Shown here: piece after piece, positions 17,221 to 26,224 of the stretch | How the letters are laid out: each line of letters begins with the position of its first letter | Position numbering within the stretch: the stretch's first letter is position 1 | Source: Campylobacteraceae bacterium | Lineage (GTDB): Bacteria; Campylobacterota; Campylobacteria; Campylobacterales; Sulfurovaceae | Length of the DNA stretch: 43,089 bases | Assembly: GCA_027081405.1 (NCBI GenBank) | Contig: JALWKO010000051.1 | Coordinates: 1-43,089, forward strand | Reading direction: 5' to 3' | Program-made: the position numbers and the translations under genes | Notes under the pieces: model-generated | The model's database searches: none | The model's input: only the letters and a program-made list of their open reading frames with translations | Told to the model about the DNA's origin: nothing

Positions 17221-17652
17221 ATGGAAACGATCAACGTGGTCTGTCCCCATTGTCTGAAGGTCAACCGCGTACCGAAAAAGGACCACTACTCCAAAGCCAA
17301 CTGCGGCTACTGCAAACGCTCCCTGCTTGATACCCATCCGGTCGACGTGGACGCTCAGGGGTTCGCCCAGTTCGTCCAGCGGAGCGACCTGCCCGTGGTG
17401 GTCGATTTCTGGGCCCCCTGGTGCGGTCCGTGCCGGATGATGGCGCCAGCGTACGAGCAGGCGGCCGCCGCGTTCCCCCTCAAAGCACAGTTCATCAAGC
17501 TCAATACCGAAGCCAACCCTCAGGTCGCGGCGCAGTTCGGGATCCGGTCGATCCCGACGCTGATCGTCTTCAAAGGGGGGCAGCCGGTAGGACAGACAAG
17601 CGGCGCGTTGGGTGCCGATCAGATCGCCGGATGGGTTCGCCAGTATCTCTGA
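17221..17652 (+). CDS. trxC: thioredoxin 2 (zinc-containing)
   Basis: A 143-residue thioredoxin with an extra N-terminal zinc finger (Cys8-x2-Cys11, Cys28-x2-Cys31), which marks the TrxC class, and the active site WCGPC (Cys68, Cys71). The cis-proline loop SIPTL is present. It is a cytoplasmic disulfide reductase, often induced by oxidative stress, and a plausible electron donor for the peroxiredoxin at 8.4 kb. AAGGAG lies 6-8 nt before the ATG. It appears monocistronic, with its own promoter after the sensor-kinase operon. Confidence 0.93.
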   Translation: METINVVCPHCLKVNRVPKKDHYSKANCGYCKRSLLDTHPVDVDAQGFAQFVQRSDLPVVVDFWAPWCGPCRMMAPAYEQAAAAFPLKAQFIKLNTEANPQVAAQFGIRSIPTLIVFKGGQPVGQTSGALGADQIAGWVRQYL

Positions 17653-17672
17653 CGGGGCAAGAGTATGAATGT

Positions 17673-17925
17673 GGAGTGAGGAGTGAAGAGTGAGGAGTGA
17701 AGGGGCGCCGCGAGGCGGCGCGGTCTGAATGAGAAATGAGAAAATAGAAATGAGAAATTTCGGGGCGCCGTGTGGCGGCGCGGTTTGATGGTGGATGTTG
17801 GATTTTGGATGCTGAATTGAGGTGTGTTGCTGCGCAACGACTCTATGAATAACAACTAGCGACTATCGACTAGTGACTAGCGACTGCCGACCGCGCCGAA
17901 GGCGACATTGCTTGCGACTTTGCGC
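17673..17925. repeat. composite intergenic repeat (copy D)
   Basis: Four heptads GGAGTGA-type (17673-17700); perfect hairpin GCGCCGC-GAG-GCGGCGC (17705-17721); AAATGAG-type repeats; hairpin GCGCCG/CGGCGC (17765-17781); heptads GATTTTG-type (17793-17820); hairpin GTTGC-TGC-GCAAC (17826-17838); five heptads CTAGCGA-type (17856-17890); then CGCC-GAA-GGCG and TTGCGACTT. The 49-nt module is missing here. It fills the convergent gap 17653-17975; no gene was seen. Confidence 0.8.
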
Positions 17926-17975
17926 GTAGGGAACGACATATCCATTTCGATCGGGTACTCCCGGATATCGTGGAC

Positions 17976-18533
17976 TTACGAAGCGAAAAAGTCCCGGATC
18001 GTCCCCAGATGCCGCTCGAATCCCTCGAAGGCGTGCGATCCCCCCTCTTCGAGGATGAGCCGGGCGCCGGGGAGGGCGTCCCGGGCGAGGCGGTAGTCGA
18101 GGACCTCGTCGCCGGTCTGAAGCATCAGCAACACCTTCTCCGGATGGGGAAAGGGTTCGACCCGGAAGCGCCGTAGGCTCTCGACATGGCGGGGGCTCCA
18201 CTCGAAGCGGGTCAGATCGTAGTAGTTGACCGCCTGGGTGGTTCGGGCCGCCAGGGTCTCCCAGGGGCGCAGCGAAGGGTTGACGAGCACCGCCTGCAGG
18301 TTGTGGCGTGCCGCGAGATAGAGGGCATAAAAGCCCCCGAGCGAGGAGCCGATGAGATGGAGCGGTTCGTGTCGTTTGCGGCAGTGGAGGGCGATTTGCT
18401 CGAGGGTGTCGACGGCCAGTTCGGGGACGTAGGAGAGGGAAGGGGCGAACACCGCTTCGCCGAAATATTCCCGGACTTTCCGGGCTTTTTCCCCCAGGCC
18501 GCTGCTGGCGAATCCGTGGATATAGAGGATCAT
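17976..18533 (-). CDS. YqiA/YcfP-type alpha/beta-hydrolase esterase
   Basis: A 185-residue small hydrolase. It opens with MILYIHGFASSG, has the nucleophile elbow GSSLGG, an acid in LQTGDEVLD and the catalytic His in GGSHAF, the order and size of the UPF0227 YqiA/YcfP family. The physiological ester or thioester substrate is unknown. ATG 18533 overlaps the polX stop in an ATGA arrangement, so translation is coupled and both sit in one operon. A GGGGAA ribosome site lies inside the polX end. Confidence 0.85.
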   Translation of the reverse strand: MILYIHGFASSGLGEKARKVREYFGEAVFAPSLSYVPELAVDTLEQIALHCRKRHEPLHLIGSSLGGFYALYLAARHNLQAVLVNPSLRPWETLAARTTQAVNYYDLTRFEWSPRHVESLRRFRVEPFPHPEKVLLMLQTGDEVLDYRLARDALPGARLILEEGGSHAFEGFERHLGTIRDFFAS

Positions 18534-20254
18534 CGTTCCCCTTTGGCCAGTGCTTTGGTGAGGCGTCCGTAGGGGAGGGTGTTGAGGATGTCGGAAGCTT
18601 CGAGCCATCCCCGGCGGGCCTGATGGAGGGCATAGGTGCGGAAACGGAGCTCTTCGGGATTTTGTGCCAGCGAGGAGAGGAGGAGTTTGGCGCCGGCGTC
18701 CCTGGCCATCCGGGCGTAGACGTCGTTGAGATCGAGCCGGTCGGGATGGCCGTCGATCTCCAGCGCCACCCGATGTTCCGCCGCCGCGGCGATCACCCGC
18801 TCCATGTCGACGGAGTAACCGTTTCGTCGGGAGATGATCCGCCCGGTGGGATGGGTCAGTGCGGTGACGGCGGGATGGGCCAGCGCCGCCAGGATCCGCC
18901 GGGTCTGCCGCTTCTTGTCCAGATCGAAGTGATCCTCCACCGTGACGTAGACCAGATCGAACGATGTGAGCAGATCCTCGGCCACCGGGAGCGATCCGTC
19001 TGCGTCGATCGCGATCTCGATCCCTTTGAGGATGCGGATTTTTTTGTAACGCCTGTCGAGTTCTCCGAGCTCTTTCAGATACGCTTCCAGAGGATCCCCC
19101 GATTTTCCGTGGCTGCTGAGCAGATGGTCGGCCCGATCGGCGAAACCGATGTAGGCGTCTCCCTGTCGCAATACCGCCTCGACCATCTCTTCGCAGGAGG
19201 CCGTTCCGATCGAATGGGTGGAGTAGCAGTGCAGATCTCCCCGGATCGCGTCGCCTTCTACGAGGCGGGGGAGTTTCCCCTCCAGCGCCGCTTCGATCTC
19301 TCCCCGATCTTCCCGCAGTTCGGGCTCGATGTAGTCCATTCCGAAAAGGCGGTAGATCTCCTCCTCGGTTTTGCCGGCGATCCGCTGCATCGTTTCGTCG
19401 AAAACGCCGTACTCGTTGACCTTCCACCCTTTCTCCACCGCCATTTTCCGGATAGCGATATTGTGGGGTTTGGAACCGGTGAAATAGTGCAACGCCGCTC
19501 CGTAGCTCAGGTCGGTGACGCAGCGGAAATCGACCTGGAGGTTGTTTTCGAGGATGATCGTCGAACGGGTGTCCCCTTTGGAGACGACTTCCTTGACTTT
19601 GTCGAAGCCGACGAAATGGTCCATCGTCCCCAGAGGATCGTCGGATGTGGCGAGGATGTCCAGATCCCCCACCGTCTCCTTGCGCCGGCGGAAACTTCCG
19701 GCGATGGTGAGTTGATGGATTGCTTCGTGTTTTTTGAGATAGTCGTAGAGTTCCATGGCGTAGGGTTCCGCCTCGGCATAGAGGAATCGGCGTCCCTCTT
19801 TTTTGTATAGGACCACCCCTTTGAGGATCTTCTCTTCGGTTTTGACGTCGAAGCCGGGGAGTTCCCGGATTTTGTGCGCTTCGGCCGCTTTTTTGAGATC
19901 TTCGAGCGACCCGATTCCCAGTTGTTCGTAGAGGGCCCGGGCCCGTTTGGGGCCGATCCCCTCGATTTTGAGCAGATCCAGGATATGAGGGGGGAACTCT
20001 TTTTTGACCTCTTCGAGCTTGGACAGCTTCCCGGTGGTGACGATCTCGGCGATCTTTTTGGCGATCCGTTCGCCGATGTCGGGAAGCTGGGAGAGGTCGT
20101 ACCCCTCTTTGACCAGTTTGGTGAAATCGTATCCGCTCGTTTCGATCGTCCGGGCGGCGTTGCGGTAGGCTCGGATCCGGAACGGATTGTCCCCTTTGAT
20201 CTCCAGCAAATCGCCCAGTTCTTTGAAAAAACGTGCGATTTCGGCGTTGGTCAT
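18530..20254 (-). CDS. polX: DNA polymerase X with degenerate PHP domain
   Basis: A 574-residue protein of normal PolX length. Helix-hairpin-helix repeats lie at about 50-110, the nucleotidyltransferase core has GSFRRRKETVGDLDI with Asp197, Asp199 and later Asp242, all intact. The C-terminal PHP domain normally gives a metal-dependent 3'-5' exonuclease. Here its ligand motifs are altered: HxH is HCY (342-344), TDHS is ADRA (372-375), GIExD is GIEIA (411-415), VHS is VED (439-441), TDAH is SLA-containing (527-530). THPTGR (467-472) remains. A gap-filling repair polymerase without PHP nuclease is inferred. AAAGGAG precedes the ATG. Confidence 0.92.
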   Translation of the reverse strand: MTNAEIARFFKELGDLLEIKGDNPFRIRAYRNAARTIETSGYDFTKLVKEGYDLSQLPDIGERIAKKIAEIVTTGKLSKLEEVKKEFPPHILDLLKIEGIGPKRARALYEQLGIGSLEDLKKAAEAHKIRELPGFDVKTEEKILKGVVLYKKEGRRFLYAEAEPYAMELYDYLKKHEAIHQLTIAGSFRRRKETVGDLDILATSDDPLGTMDHFVGFDKVKEVVSKGDTRSTIILENNLQVDFRCVTDLSYGAALHYFTGSKPHNIAIRKMAVEKGWKVNEYGVFDETMQRIAGKTEEEIYRLFGMDYIEPELREDRGEIEAALEGKLPRLVEGDAIRGDLHCYSTHSIGTASCEEMVEAVLRQGDAYIGFADRADHLLSSHGKSGDPLEAYLKELGELDRRYKKIRILKGIEIAIDADGSLPVAEDLLTSFDLVYVTVEDHFDLDKKRQTRRILAALAHPAVTALTHPTGRIISRRNGYSVDMERVIAAAAEHRVALEIDGHPDRLDLNDVYARMARDAGAKLLLSSLAQNPEELRFRTYALHQARRGWLEASDILNTLPYGRLTKALAKGER

Positions 20255-20355
20255 CGATTCTCCTTTGTGTGGAGAGCTGATTTTATTCTACACCATTTCC
20301 GCCGGTTGTAGAAAAAAACGGAGCGTTTCGTTTCGATCTTTCAAACAATAGCCGC

Positions 20356-20361
20356 TACAAT
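20356..20361 (+). promoter_or_regulatory. -10 element for L,D-transpeptidase gene
   Basis: TACAAT, 35 nt upstream of the ATG in the divergent polX gap; no clear -35. Confidence 0.35.
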
Positions 20362-20395
20362 TATCCTCCACTTTAATCGGAGCGAGGAAAATACC

Positions 20396-21034
20396 ATGGG
20401 AAAACGGGCGCTGCAATGGATTGTCGCGGCTCTGCTCTTTTCGACGATGGCGGCCCAGGCGCGAAAATGGATCGTCGTCGATCTGGGTACCCAGCAGGCG
20501 ATCGCCTACGAAGACGGCCATGAAGTGATGCGGGGATACGTCTCTACGGGAAGACCTGGACATCGTACCCCAACCGGGACGTTTCGGGTGCTCGAAAAAG
20601 CCCTGCGGCATGTTTCGAGCAAATACCCGCCACCAAACGGCGGAGCGCGAATGGACTATATGATGCGCCTGACCGACTACGGGGTGGCGATGCACCTGGG
20701 ATACGTTCCAAACTATCCTGCTTCCCACGGATGCATTCGCCTCGAAAACGGCTTTGCTCAGCGGCTCTATGCCTGGACTCCGGTGGGGACACGGGTGATC
20801 ATTCGAGGAACGCCGCCGCGATATGTGGATCGCGGCGGTTCCCGGTGGCACGCCGCCCAAAGGTCCCGATCGCGCAAAGTTCCGAAAAAACGGTACGGCG
20901 GTAACGATCCGCTGAAATTCCTCAGTTCGGTTCCCGGAAAGCGTGAGGCGTTCCTGCAGAAAAAAAAGCCGAAATCGCCCCGTCACGTTCCCGCTCCCAA
21001 GCCGATGCACCCGCTCGAGATGTTGCGGGGGTAA
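20396..21034 (+). CDS. L,D-transpeptidase (YkuD domain), exported
   Basis: A 212-residue protein with an N-terminal signal peptide (about 1-22) followed directly by a YkuD catalytic domain. The catalytic motif is SHGCIRL with His111 and Cys113; TPTGTFRV and MHLG are also typical. It acts in the periplasm on peptidoglycan stem peptides, forming 3-3 cross-links or attaching partners. The last 70 residues form an unusual Arg/Lys/Pro-rich tail that may bind the cell wall or nucleic acid; this is inference. The ATG follows an AGGA-type site. Confidence 0.88.
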   Translation: MGKRALQWIVAALLFSTMAAQARKWIVVDLGTQQAIAYEDGHEVMRGYVSTGRPGHRTPTGTFRVLEKALRHVSSKYPPPNGGARMDYMMRLTDYGVAMHLGYVPNYPASHGCIRLENGFAQRLYAWTPVGTRVIIRGTPPRYVDRGGSRWHAAQRSRSRKVPKKRYGGNDPLKFLSSVPGKREAFLQKKKPKSPRHVPAPKPMHPLEMLRG

Positions 21035-21119
21035 TGCCCTCCGGCGCATCCGATTCTCCGTCTTTGTTATTTCTCCTTTTTTCTTGATCTAGGTTGCACT
21101 TCGATTGGGGTATTTGCCC

Positions 21120-21125
21120 TATAAT
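21120..21125 (+). promoter_or_regulatory. -10 element for beta-CASP ribonuclease gene
   Basis: A perfect TATAAT 31 nt before the ATG. The best -35 (TTGCAC, 21094-21099) is 20 nt away, longer than ideal. Confidence 0.45.
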
Positions 21126-21155
21126 GGGTGTATCAGCGTAGAGTAAGGAGACATT

Positions 21156-22556
21156 ATGGCGTATTTACAATCGTTCGGAGCCGACGAGGTGGTGACCGGA
21201 TCGTGTCATATGCTGGTGCTCAAGGGGGGACGTCGCATTCTCGTCGATTGTGGAATGTTCCAGGGGAAAGAGGAAGAGCGCAATTTCGAGCCGTTCGGAT
21301 TCGATCCCAAAAAAGTCGATGCTCTTTTGATCACCCACGGTCACCTCGACCATGTGGGGAGGATCCCCCTCCTGGTCAAACAGGGCTTTCGCGGCCCCAT
21401 CTATGCCACCGAACCCACATTCGAGATCGCGGATATCGTCCTGCGCGACAGCGCCAAACTGATGGAGGAGGAGTATCGCACCCGGTACCGGAAAGCCCAG
21501 CGCCGCGGTGAGGAGGAATCGGTCCGCAAACCCCTCTATACCGTTGAGGATGTCGAGCGGGTATGGCTCCGGCCCACGATCCACGTGGAGTACGGCAAAT
21601 GGTTCCGCGTCCTCAAAGGGGTGCGCGCCCGCTACCGCAATGCCGGGCACATCCTCGGATCGGCCTTCATCGAGATCGAATACGACGAAGGGGAGGGGAA
21701 AAAGCGGATCGTCTTCAGCGGGGATTTGGGAAACAAGGTCGAAGTGGTGATGCCTGTTACCGAACGGGCCAAAACCGCCGACAACCTGGTCATCGAATCG
21801 ACCTACGGCGATCGGGAACATCGTCCACTCAAAGAAAGCATTCAGGAATTCAAAAAGGTCATTATCTACACGCTCCTCAACCGTGGCAACGTGATCATCC
21901 CCAGTTTTGCCATCGAACGGACGCAGGATATACTTTGCATACTCAAACAGATGTACAAAGACAAGGAACTTCCTTACTGCAAAGTCTTCCTCGATACCCC
22001 GATGGGGATCCGCACGACCAATGTGTTCAACAAATATGCCGAGCAGCTGAGCTCCCGATGTCAACGGTTCTATCGGGAGGATGGGGACGTGTTCCAATTC
22101 TCCCGGCTGATTTTCACCCCCGAAGTGGAAGATTCCAAACGGATCAACGAGATCGATCGCGGCGCGATCATCATCGCCGGCAGCGGGATGTGCACCGGCG
22201 GGCGGATCCTGCACCATTTCAAGCATCAGATCTGGAACAAGCGCAACGCCGTGATCTTCGTCGGATACCAGGCGCACGGAACCATCGGACGGGAACTCGT
22301 CGAGGGGGCCAAATGGATCAAGATCTATCACGAGAATATCCGTGTGAGGGCCTCGATTCATACCATCAACGGTTTTTCCGCCCATGCCGATCAGGACGAA
22401 TTGATCGATTGGATGAAAGGGTTCAAACGATTGGGAAACGTCTTCCTCGTTCACGGGGAGCTGGACAAACAACTCGTATTGCAAAAAGTGATGAAAAAAC
22501 GGATGGACAAAAAAGCGGTGATCGTGGAGGAGGCGAAAAAATATCCCCTTCCCTAG
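21156..22556 (+). CDS. metallo-beta-lactamase / beta-CASP RNA-processing nuclease
   Basis: A 466-residue protein. The MBL zinc motif HGHLDH is at 61-66, with DCGMFQG before it. Later motifs SGDLG, STYGDR (motif A), SGMCTGGRI and the C-terminal VHGE are those of the beta-CASP group related to CPSF73 and bacterial Ysh1-like proteins. It lacks the KH domains of the archaeal forms. A zinc-dependent RNA endo/exonuclease in the cytoplasm is the expected role. AAGGAG precedes ATG 21156. It is flanked by promoters on both sides, so likely monocistronic. Confidence 0.9.
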   Translation: MAYLQSFGADEVVTGSCHMLVLKGGRRILVDCGMFQGKEEERNFEPFGFDPKKVDALLITHGHLDHVGRIPLLVKQGFRGPIYATEPTFEIADIVLRDSAKLMEEEYRTRYRKAQRRGEEESVRKPLYTVEDVERVWLRPTIHVEYGKWFRVLKGVRARYRNAGHILGSAFIEIEYDEGEGKKRIVFSGDLGNKVEVVMPVTERAKTADNLVIESTYGDREHRPLKESIQEFKKVIIYTLLNRGNVIIPSFAIERTQDILCILKQMYKDKELPYCKVFLDTPMGIRTTNVFNKYAEQLSSRCQRFYREDGDVFQFSRLIFTPEVEDSKRINEIDRGAIIIAGSGMCTGGRILHHFKHQIWNKRNAVIFVGYQAHGTIGRELVEGAKWIKIYHENIRVRASIHTINGFSAHADQDELIDWMKGFKRLGNVFLVHGELDKQLVLQKVMKKRMDKKAVIVEEAKKYPLP

Positions 22557-22598
22557 GGGAACGGGACCTGATTTGCATTCGGAGCGTGCGTTTGAGGC

Positions 22599-22604
22599 TA
22601 CAAT
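22599..22604 (+). promoter_or_regulatory. -10 element for P-type ATPase gene
   Basis: TACAAT with predicted start near 22611. This supports translation from GTG 22639 over any upstream codon. Confidence 0.45.
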
Positions 22605-22638
22605 AAAACAATCGCGCTTCGAAAAAAAGGAGGATGCA

Positions 22639-25380
22639 GTGGGACGGAAAAAACACCATCAAAAACGGGCGAATTCATCGACGTCGCCGGTGCAAGAGCA
22701 AAAGAGCGGCAATTCGGAGACTCCCCAAATAAAAGAGACTCCGGATGCGAATATCGGCAATCTTCGGGGACTCAGCTCCGAAGAGGCCGCCCATCGCCTG
22801 AAACAGTACGGCTACAACGAGATCAAAGAAAAAGAGCTCACCTGGTGGCAGCGGCTCCTGCGTCGCTTCTGGGGGCCGATCCCCTGGATGATCGAAGTGG
22901 CGGCGATTCTGGCGGCGACGGTGCGCCACTGGGAAGAGTTCTGGATCATCATCGCCATGCTGCTGGTCAACGCCTTCGTCGATTTCTACCAGGAGTCCAA
23001 GGCCCTGAGCGCCATCGCCGTGCTCAAAAAGAAGCTCGCCCGCACCGCCCTGGTGCTCCGTGACGGCAAATGGCAGGTGATCCCGGCTCGGGAAGTGGTC
23101 CCCGGGGACATCATCAAGGTAAAAATCGGCGACATCGTCCCCGCCGACGCCAAGCTGTTGGGGGGCGGGGAGTTTTTGCTGGTGGATCAGTCGGCCCTGA
23201 CGGGAGAATCCCTGCCGGTAACCAAGAAGCTGGGGGACGAACTTTACGCCAATGCCATCGTCAAACAGGGCGAGATGATCGCCCAGGTGACCGCCACGGG
23301 GATCCACACCTATTTCGGCAAAACCGTCGGTCTGGTAGCCAAGGCCGAACGGGAGCAAAAGAGCCATTTCCAGAAGATGGTGATCCGGGTGGGGGATTTT
23401 CTCATCGCCGTGACAATCCTGATGATCCTGGTGATCATTTTTGTCGGGATCCATCGCCACGAGGAACCGGTAGAATTGCTGATCTTTTCGCTGGTGCTGA
23501 CCATCTCGGCGATCCCGGTGGCCCTGCCGGCGGTGCTGACGGTGACCATGGCGGTGGGCGCGGTGAACCTGGCCAGGAAACAGGCGATCGTCAGCCGTCT
23601 GGCGGCCATCGAAGAGATGGCGGGGATGGATATCCTCTGCTCCGACAAGACCGGGACGCTGACCCAAAACCGGATGAGCCTGGCCGATCCCTACGTAGCC
23701 GACGGCCATACCGCCGAAGAGCTCCTGCTCTATGCGGCACTGGCCAGCAAAGAGGAGAATCACGATCCCATCGAAAAGCCAATTTTCGAAGCGATCGATG
23801 CCCGTAATCTGCGGCCGAAACTCCAAAGCTACCTGGGGAACCTGAAAAAATTCCTCCCCTTCGATCCGGTCCACAAGCGGACCGAAGCGCTCTATGAGGG
23901 CAAGCAGTGTCTGGTGGTCACCAAGGGGGCGCCCCAGGTCATCATCGAGCAGTGTCATGAAGACGAGTTTGACAAAAAAGCGGCCTATGCCGCCGTGGAG
24001 TCCTTCGCCGACAAGGGCTTTAGGACCCTGGGGGTCGCTTACCGGGGTTGCGAAGAGGACTATTACCATTTCGTGGGTCTGATCCCGCTCTTCGATCCCC
24101 CGAGAGAGGACTCCAAAGAGGCGATCGCCGAAGCGCGCTCCAAAGGGGTCGAGGTCAAAATGGTCACCGGAGACAACATCGCCGTGGCCAAATATATCGC
24201 CCGGATTCTGGGAATCGGAGACAATATCAAAGATATCCGGGAGCTCAAGGGGGAGTCGATCGAGGAGTATCTCTACCTCTCCCAGGTCCTGACCAAGGCG
24301 TTTGCCCAGAAACTCCATCCCGACGCCTCCAAAGAGGAGATCGACAAGATCGTCTCCGACATTATGAAGCAGGTGAAGCGGGAGCTCTACAATATGCCGC
24401 TGCCCAAAGGGAGCGTCAAGAAGCATGAGAGCGAGATCATCGCCGCCATCGAAGAGGCCAACGGCTTTGCTCAGGTCTTCCCCGAAGACAAATATTTCAT
24501 CGTCGACGAGCTTCAAAAAGCCGACCATATCGTGGGGATGACCGGTGACGGGGTCAACGACGCCCCCGCGCTCAAAAAGGCCGACAGCGGCATCGCCGTC
24601 AGTGGAGCCACCGACGCGGCGAGAGCCGCGGCGGATATCGTCCTGATGGCGCCGGGTCTGCGAGTGATCGTCGATGCGATCAAAGAGGCGCGGATCACCT
24701 TCGAGCGGATGAAGAGCTACACGATCTTCCGGATCGCCGAGACGATTCGGATCGTCATCTTCATGACCCTGGCGATCGTGGTCTTCAACTTCTATCCCCT
24801 GACCGCGGTGATGATCATCGTCCTGGCGCTGCTCAACGACATCCCGATTCTGACCATCGCCTACGACAACACCAAAGTGCGGGAACAACCGGTTCGCTGG
24901 GATATGCGGGAGATGTTGGTGCTCTCCTCCTGGCTGGGGGTCGCCGGGGTGCTCAGCTCCTTTACGATCTTCTACATCGTCATGGTCTATCTCAAGACCC
25001 ATCCCGAATCGGCGGCATGGTTGCCCCATATCCCTCTGTGGGTCGATTACAAAGACAGCAAAGGATTCGAAGCCTTCGTCCAGTCGATCTTTTTCGCCAA
25101 AATGGTCATCGCCGGGCACGGAACCATCTACAACACCCGGATCGACGACTGGTTCTGGAAACGTCCCTGGCCGAGCTGGATCCTCTTTGGAGCGACCTTT
25201 TCGACCCGGGTGATCGGAACGATCATCGCCGTCTACGGCTTCGGGCTCATGACCCCCATCGGATGGGATTGGGCGCTTTTCATGTGGGCCTATGCATTGA
25301 CCTGGTTCGCTTTCAACGACGTGGTCAAAGTGGCCGTGTTGCGGTATTATCGGAAAAAACTGGGTATCGACGTGATCTGA
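22639..25380 (+). CDS. plasma-membrane proton-efflux P-type ATPase (type IIIA)
   Basis: A 913-residue P-type ATPase. Actuator motif LTGES, phosphorylation site Asp336 in CSDKTGTLTQNRM, hinge TGDGVNDAPALKKAD, and the membrane motif IPVALPAVLTVT, which with short termini points to the type IIIA proton pumps of plants, fungi and some archaea and bacteria. It uses ATP to export protons and could guard cytoplasmic pH. The start is GTG 22639, 5 nt after GGAGG; the N-terminus is Lys/His-rich and hydrophilic. Downstream PPK2 may belong to the same unit, although a repeat lies between. Confidence 0.9.
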   Translation: MGRKKHHQKRANSSTSPVQEQKSGNSETPQIKETPDANIGNLRGLSSEEAAHRLKQYGYNEIKEKELTWWQRLLRRFWGPIPWMIEVAAILAATVRHWEEFWIIIAMLLVNAFVDFYQESKALSAIAVLKKKLARTALVLRDGKWQVIPAREVVPGDIIKVKIGDIVPADAKLLGGGEFLLVDQSALTGESLPVTKKLGDELYANAIVKQGEMIAQVTATGIHTYFGKTVGLVAKAEREQKSHFQKMVIRVGDFLIAVTILMILVIIFVGIHRHEEPVELLIFSLVLTISAIPVALPAVLTVTMAVGAVNLARKQAIVSRLAAIEEMAGMDILCSDKTGTLTQNRMSLADPYVADGHTAEELLLYAALASKEENHDPIEKPIFEAIDARNLRPKLQSYLGNLKKFLPFDPVHKRTEALYEGKQCLVVTKGAPQVIIEQCHEDEFDKKAAYAAVESFADKGFRTLGVAYRGCEEDYYHFVGLIPLFDPPREDSKEAIAEARSKGVEVKMVTGDNIAVAKYIARILGIGDNIKDIRELKGESIEEYLYLSQVLTKAFAQKLHPDASKEEIDKIVSDIMKQVKRELYNMPLPKGSVKKHESEIIAAIEEANGFAQVFPEDKYFIVDELQKADHIVGMTGDGVNDAPALKKADSGIAVSGATDAARAAADIVLMAPGLRVIVDAIKEARITFERMKSYTIFRIAETIRIVIFMTLAIVVFNFYPLTAVMIIVLALLNDIPILTIAYDNTKVREQPVRWDMREMLVLSSWLGVAGVLSSFTIFYIVMVYLKTHPESAAWLPHIPLWVDYKDSKGFEAFVQSIFFAKMVIAGHGTIYNTRIDDWFWKRPWPSWILFGATFSTRVIGTIIAVYGFGLMTPIGWDWALFMWAYALTWFAFNDVVKVAVLRYYRKKLGIDVI

Positions 25381-25384
25381 AAAA

Positions 25385-25431
25385 CGGGGCGAAGCCCCGC
25401 GCCATTGGTCATTAGTCATTGGTTATTGGGA
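25385..25431. repeat. hairpin plus GTCATTR heptads
   Basis: CGGGGC-GAA-GCCCCG (25385-25399) is followed by ATTGGTCATTAGTCATTGGTT-type heptads (25405-25431). The hairpin follows the ATPase stop and could terminate. Confidence 0.65.
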
Positions 25432-25465
25432 AGTAGAGAATTTGAACTTTGAGGAAAGGGAGAAG

Positions 25466-26224
25466 ATGAAAAAGAAAGAGTACAAAAAGCAGTTGTATGA
25501 TCTACAGGTGCAGTTGGTGAAGTTCCAGCGCCACGTCATCGACAAGGACCTGAAGGTCTGCGTGATCTTCGAGGGGCGCGATGCGGCGGGCAAGGACGGT
25601 ACCATCAAGCGCTTCCGGGAGCATCTGAGCCCCCGGGAGGCGCGGGTGGTGGCCCTGGGCAAACCCAGCGACCGGGACAAAAAATCCTGGTATTTCCAGC
25701 GCTACGTTCCTCATCTGCCCAGTGGTGGGGAGATCGTCTTTTTCAACCGCAGTTGGTACAACCGCGCCGGGGTCGAGCCGGTGATGGGCTTTTGCACCGA
25801 AGCAGAGTACCGCTCCTTTATGGAAGAGGTGGGGAGCTTCGAGCAGATGCTGGTGCATAGCGGCATGATCTTCATCAAATACTACCTCGACATCTCCAAA
25901 GAAGAGCAGAAACGCCGCCTCGAAGCGCGCAAACACGACCCGCTGAAACAGTGGAAGCTGAGCCCCATCGACATGCAGGCCCAGAAACTCTGGAAAAAAT
26001 ACTCCACATATCGGGACAAGATGTTCGAGAAGACCTCTTTCGTCTTCGCCCCCTGGCACGTCATCCACAGCGACGACAAAAAGACCGCCCGGATCAACGC
26101 CATCAAACACTTCCTCTCCCAGGTGGAGTATCCCGAAAAAGATGAGAAACTGCTGATTTACGACAATGACGTCGTCTGCACCTTCGATCCGGTCTGTTAC
26201 GACAAAGGACTCATCGCTCCATGA
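25466..26224 (+). CDS. ppk2: polyphosphate kinase 2 (PPK2 family)
   Basis: A 252-residue single-domain PPK2. Walker A is GRDAAGKDG (37-45); Walker B and lid are in RSWYNRAGVEPVMGF, and the KHDPLKQWKLSPID lid region is well kept. It transfers phosphate between polyphosphate and nucleoside mono- or diphosphates in the cytoplasm; the subclass cannot be assigned safely by eye. The start is ATG 25466 after AGGAAAGGGAGA. Its stop overlaps the next ATG by 4 nt, so the two are translationally coupled. Confidence 0.92.
   Translation: MKKKEYKKQLYDLQVQLVKFQRHVIDKDLKVCVIFEGRDAAGKDGTIKRFREHLSPREARVVALGKPSDRDKKSWYFQRYVPHLPSGGEIVFFNRSWYNRAGVEPVMGFCTEAEYRSFMEEVGSFEQMLVHSGMIFIKYYLDISKEEQKRRLEARKHDPLKQWKLSPIDMQAQKLWKKYSTYRDKMFEKTSFVFAPWHVIHSDDKKTARINAIKHFLSQVEYPEKDEKLLIYDNDVVCTFDPVCYDKGLIAP

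Noticed and set aside
22675-25419. 914-residue open frame on the minus strand
   Set aside because: Antisense shadow of the P-type ATPase; His/Asp-rich translation with no domains, produced by the GC-rich codon bias.
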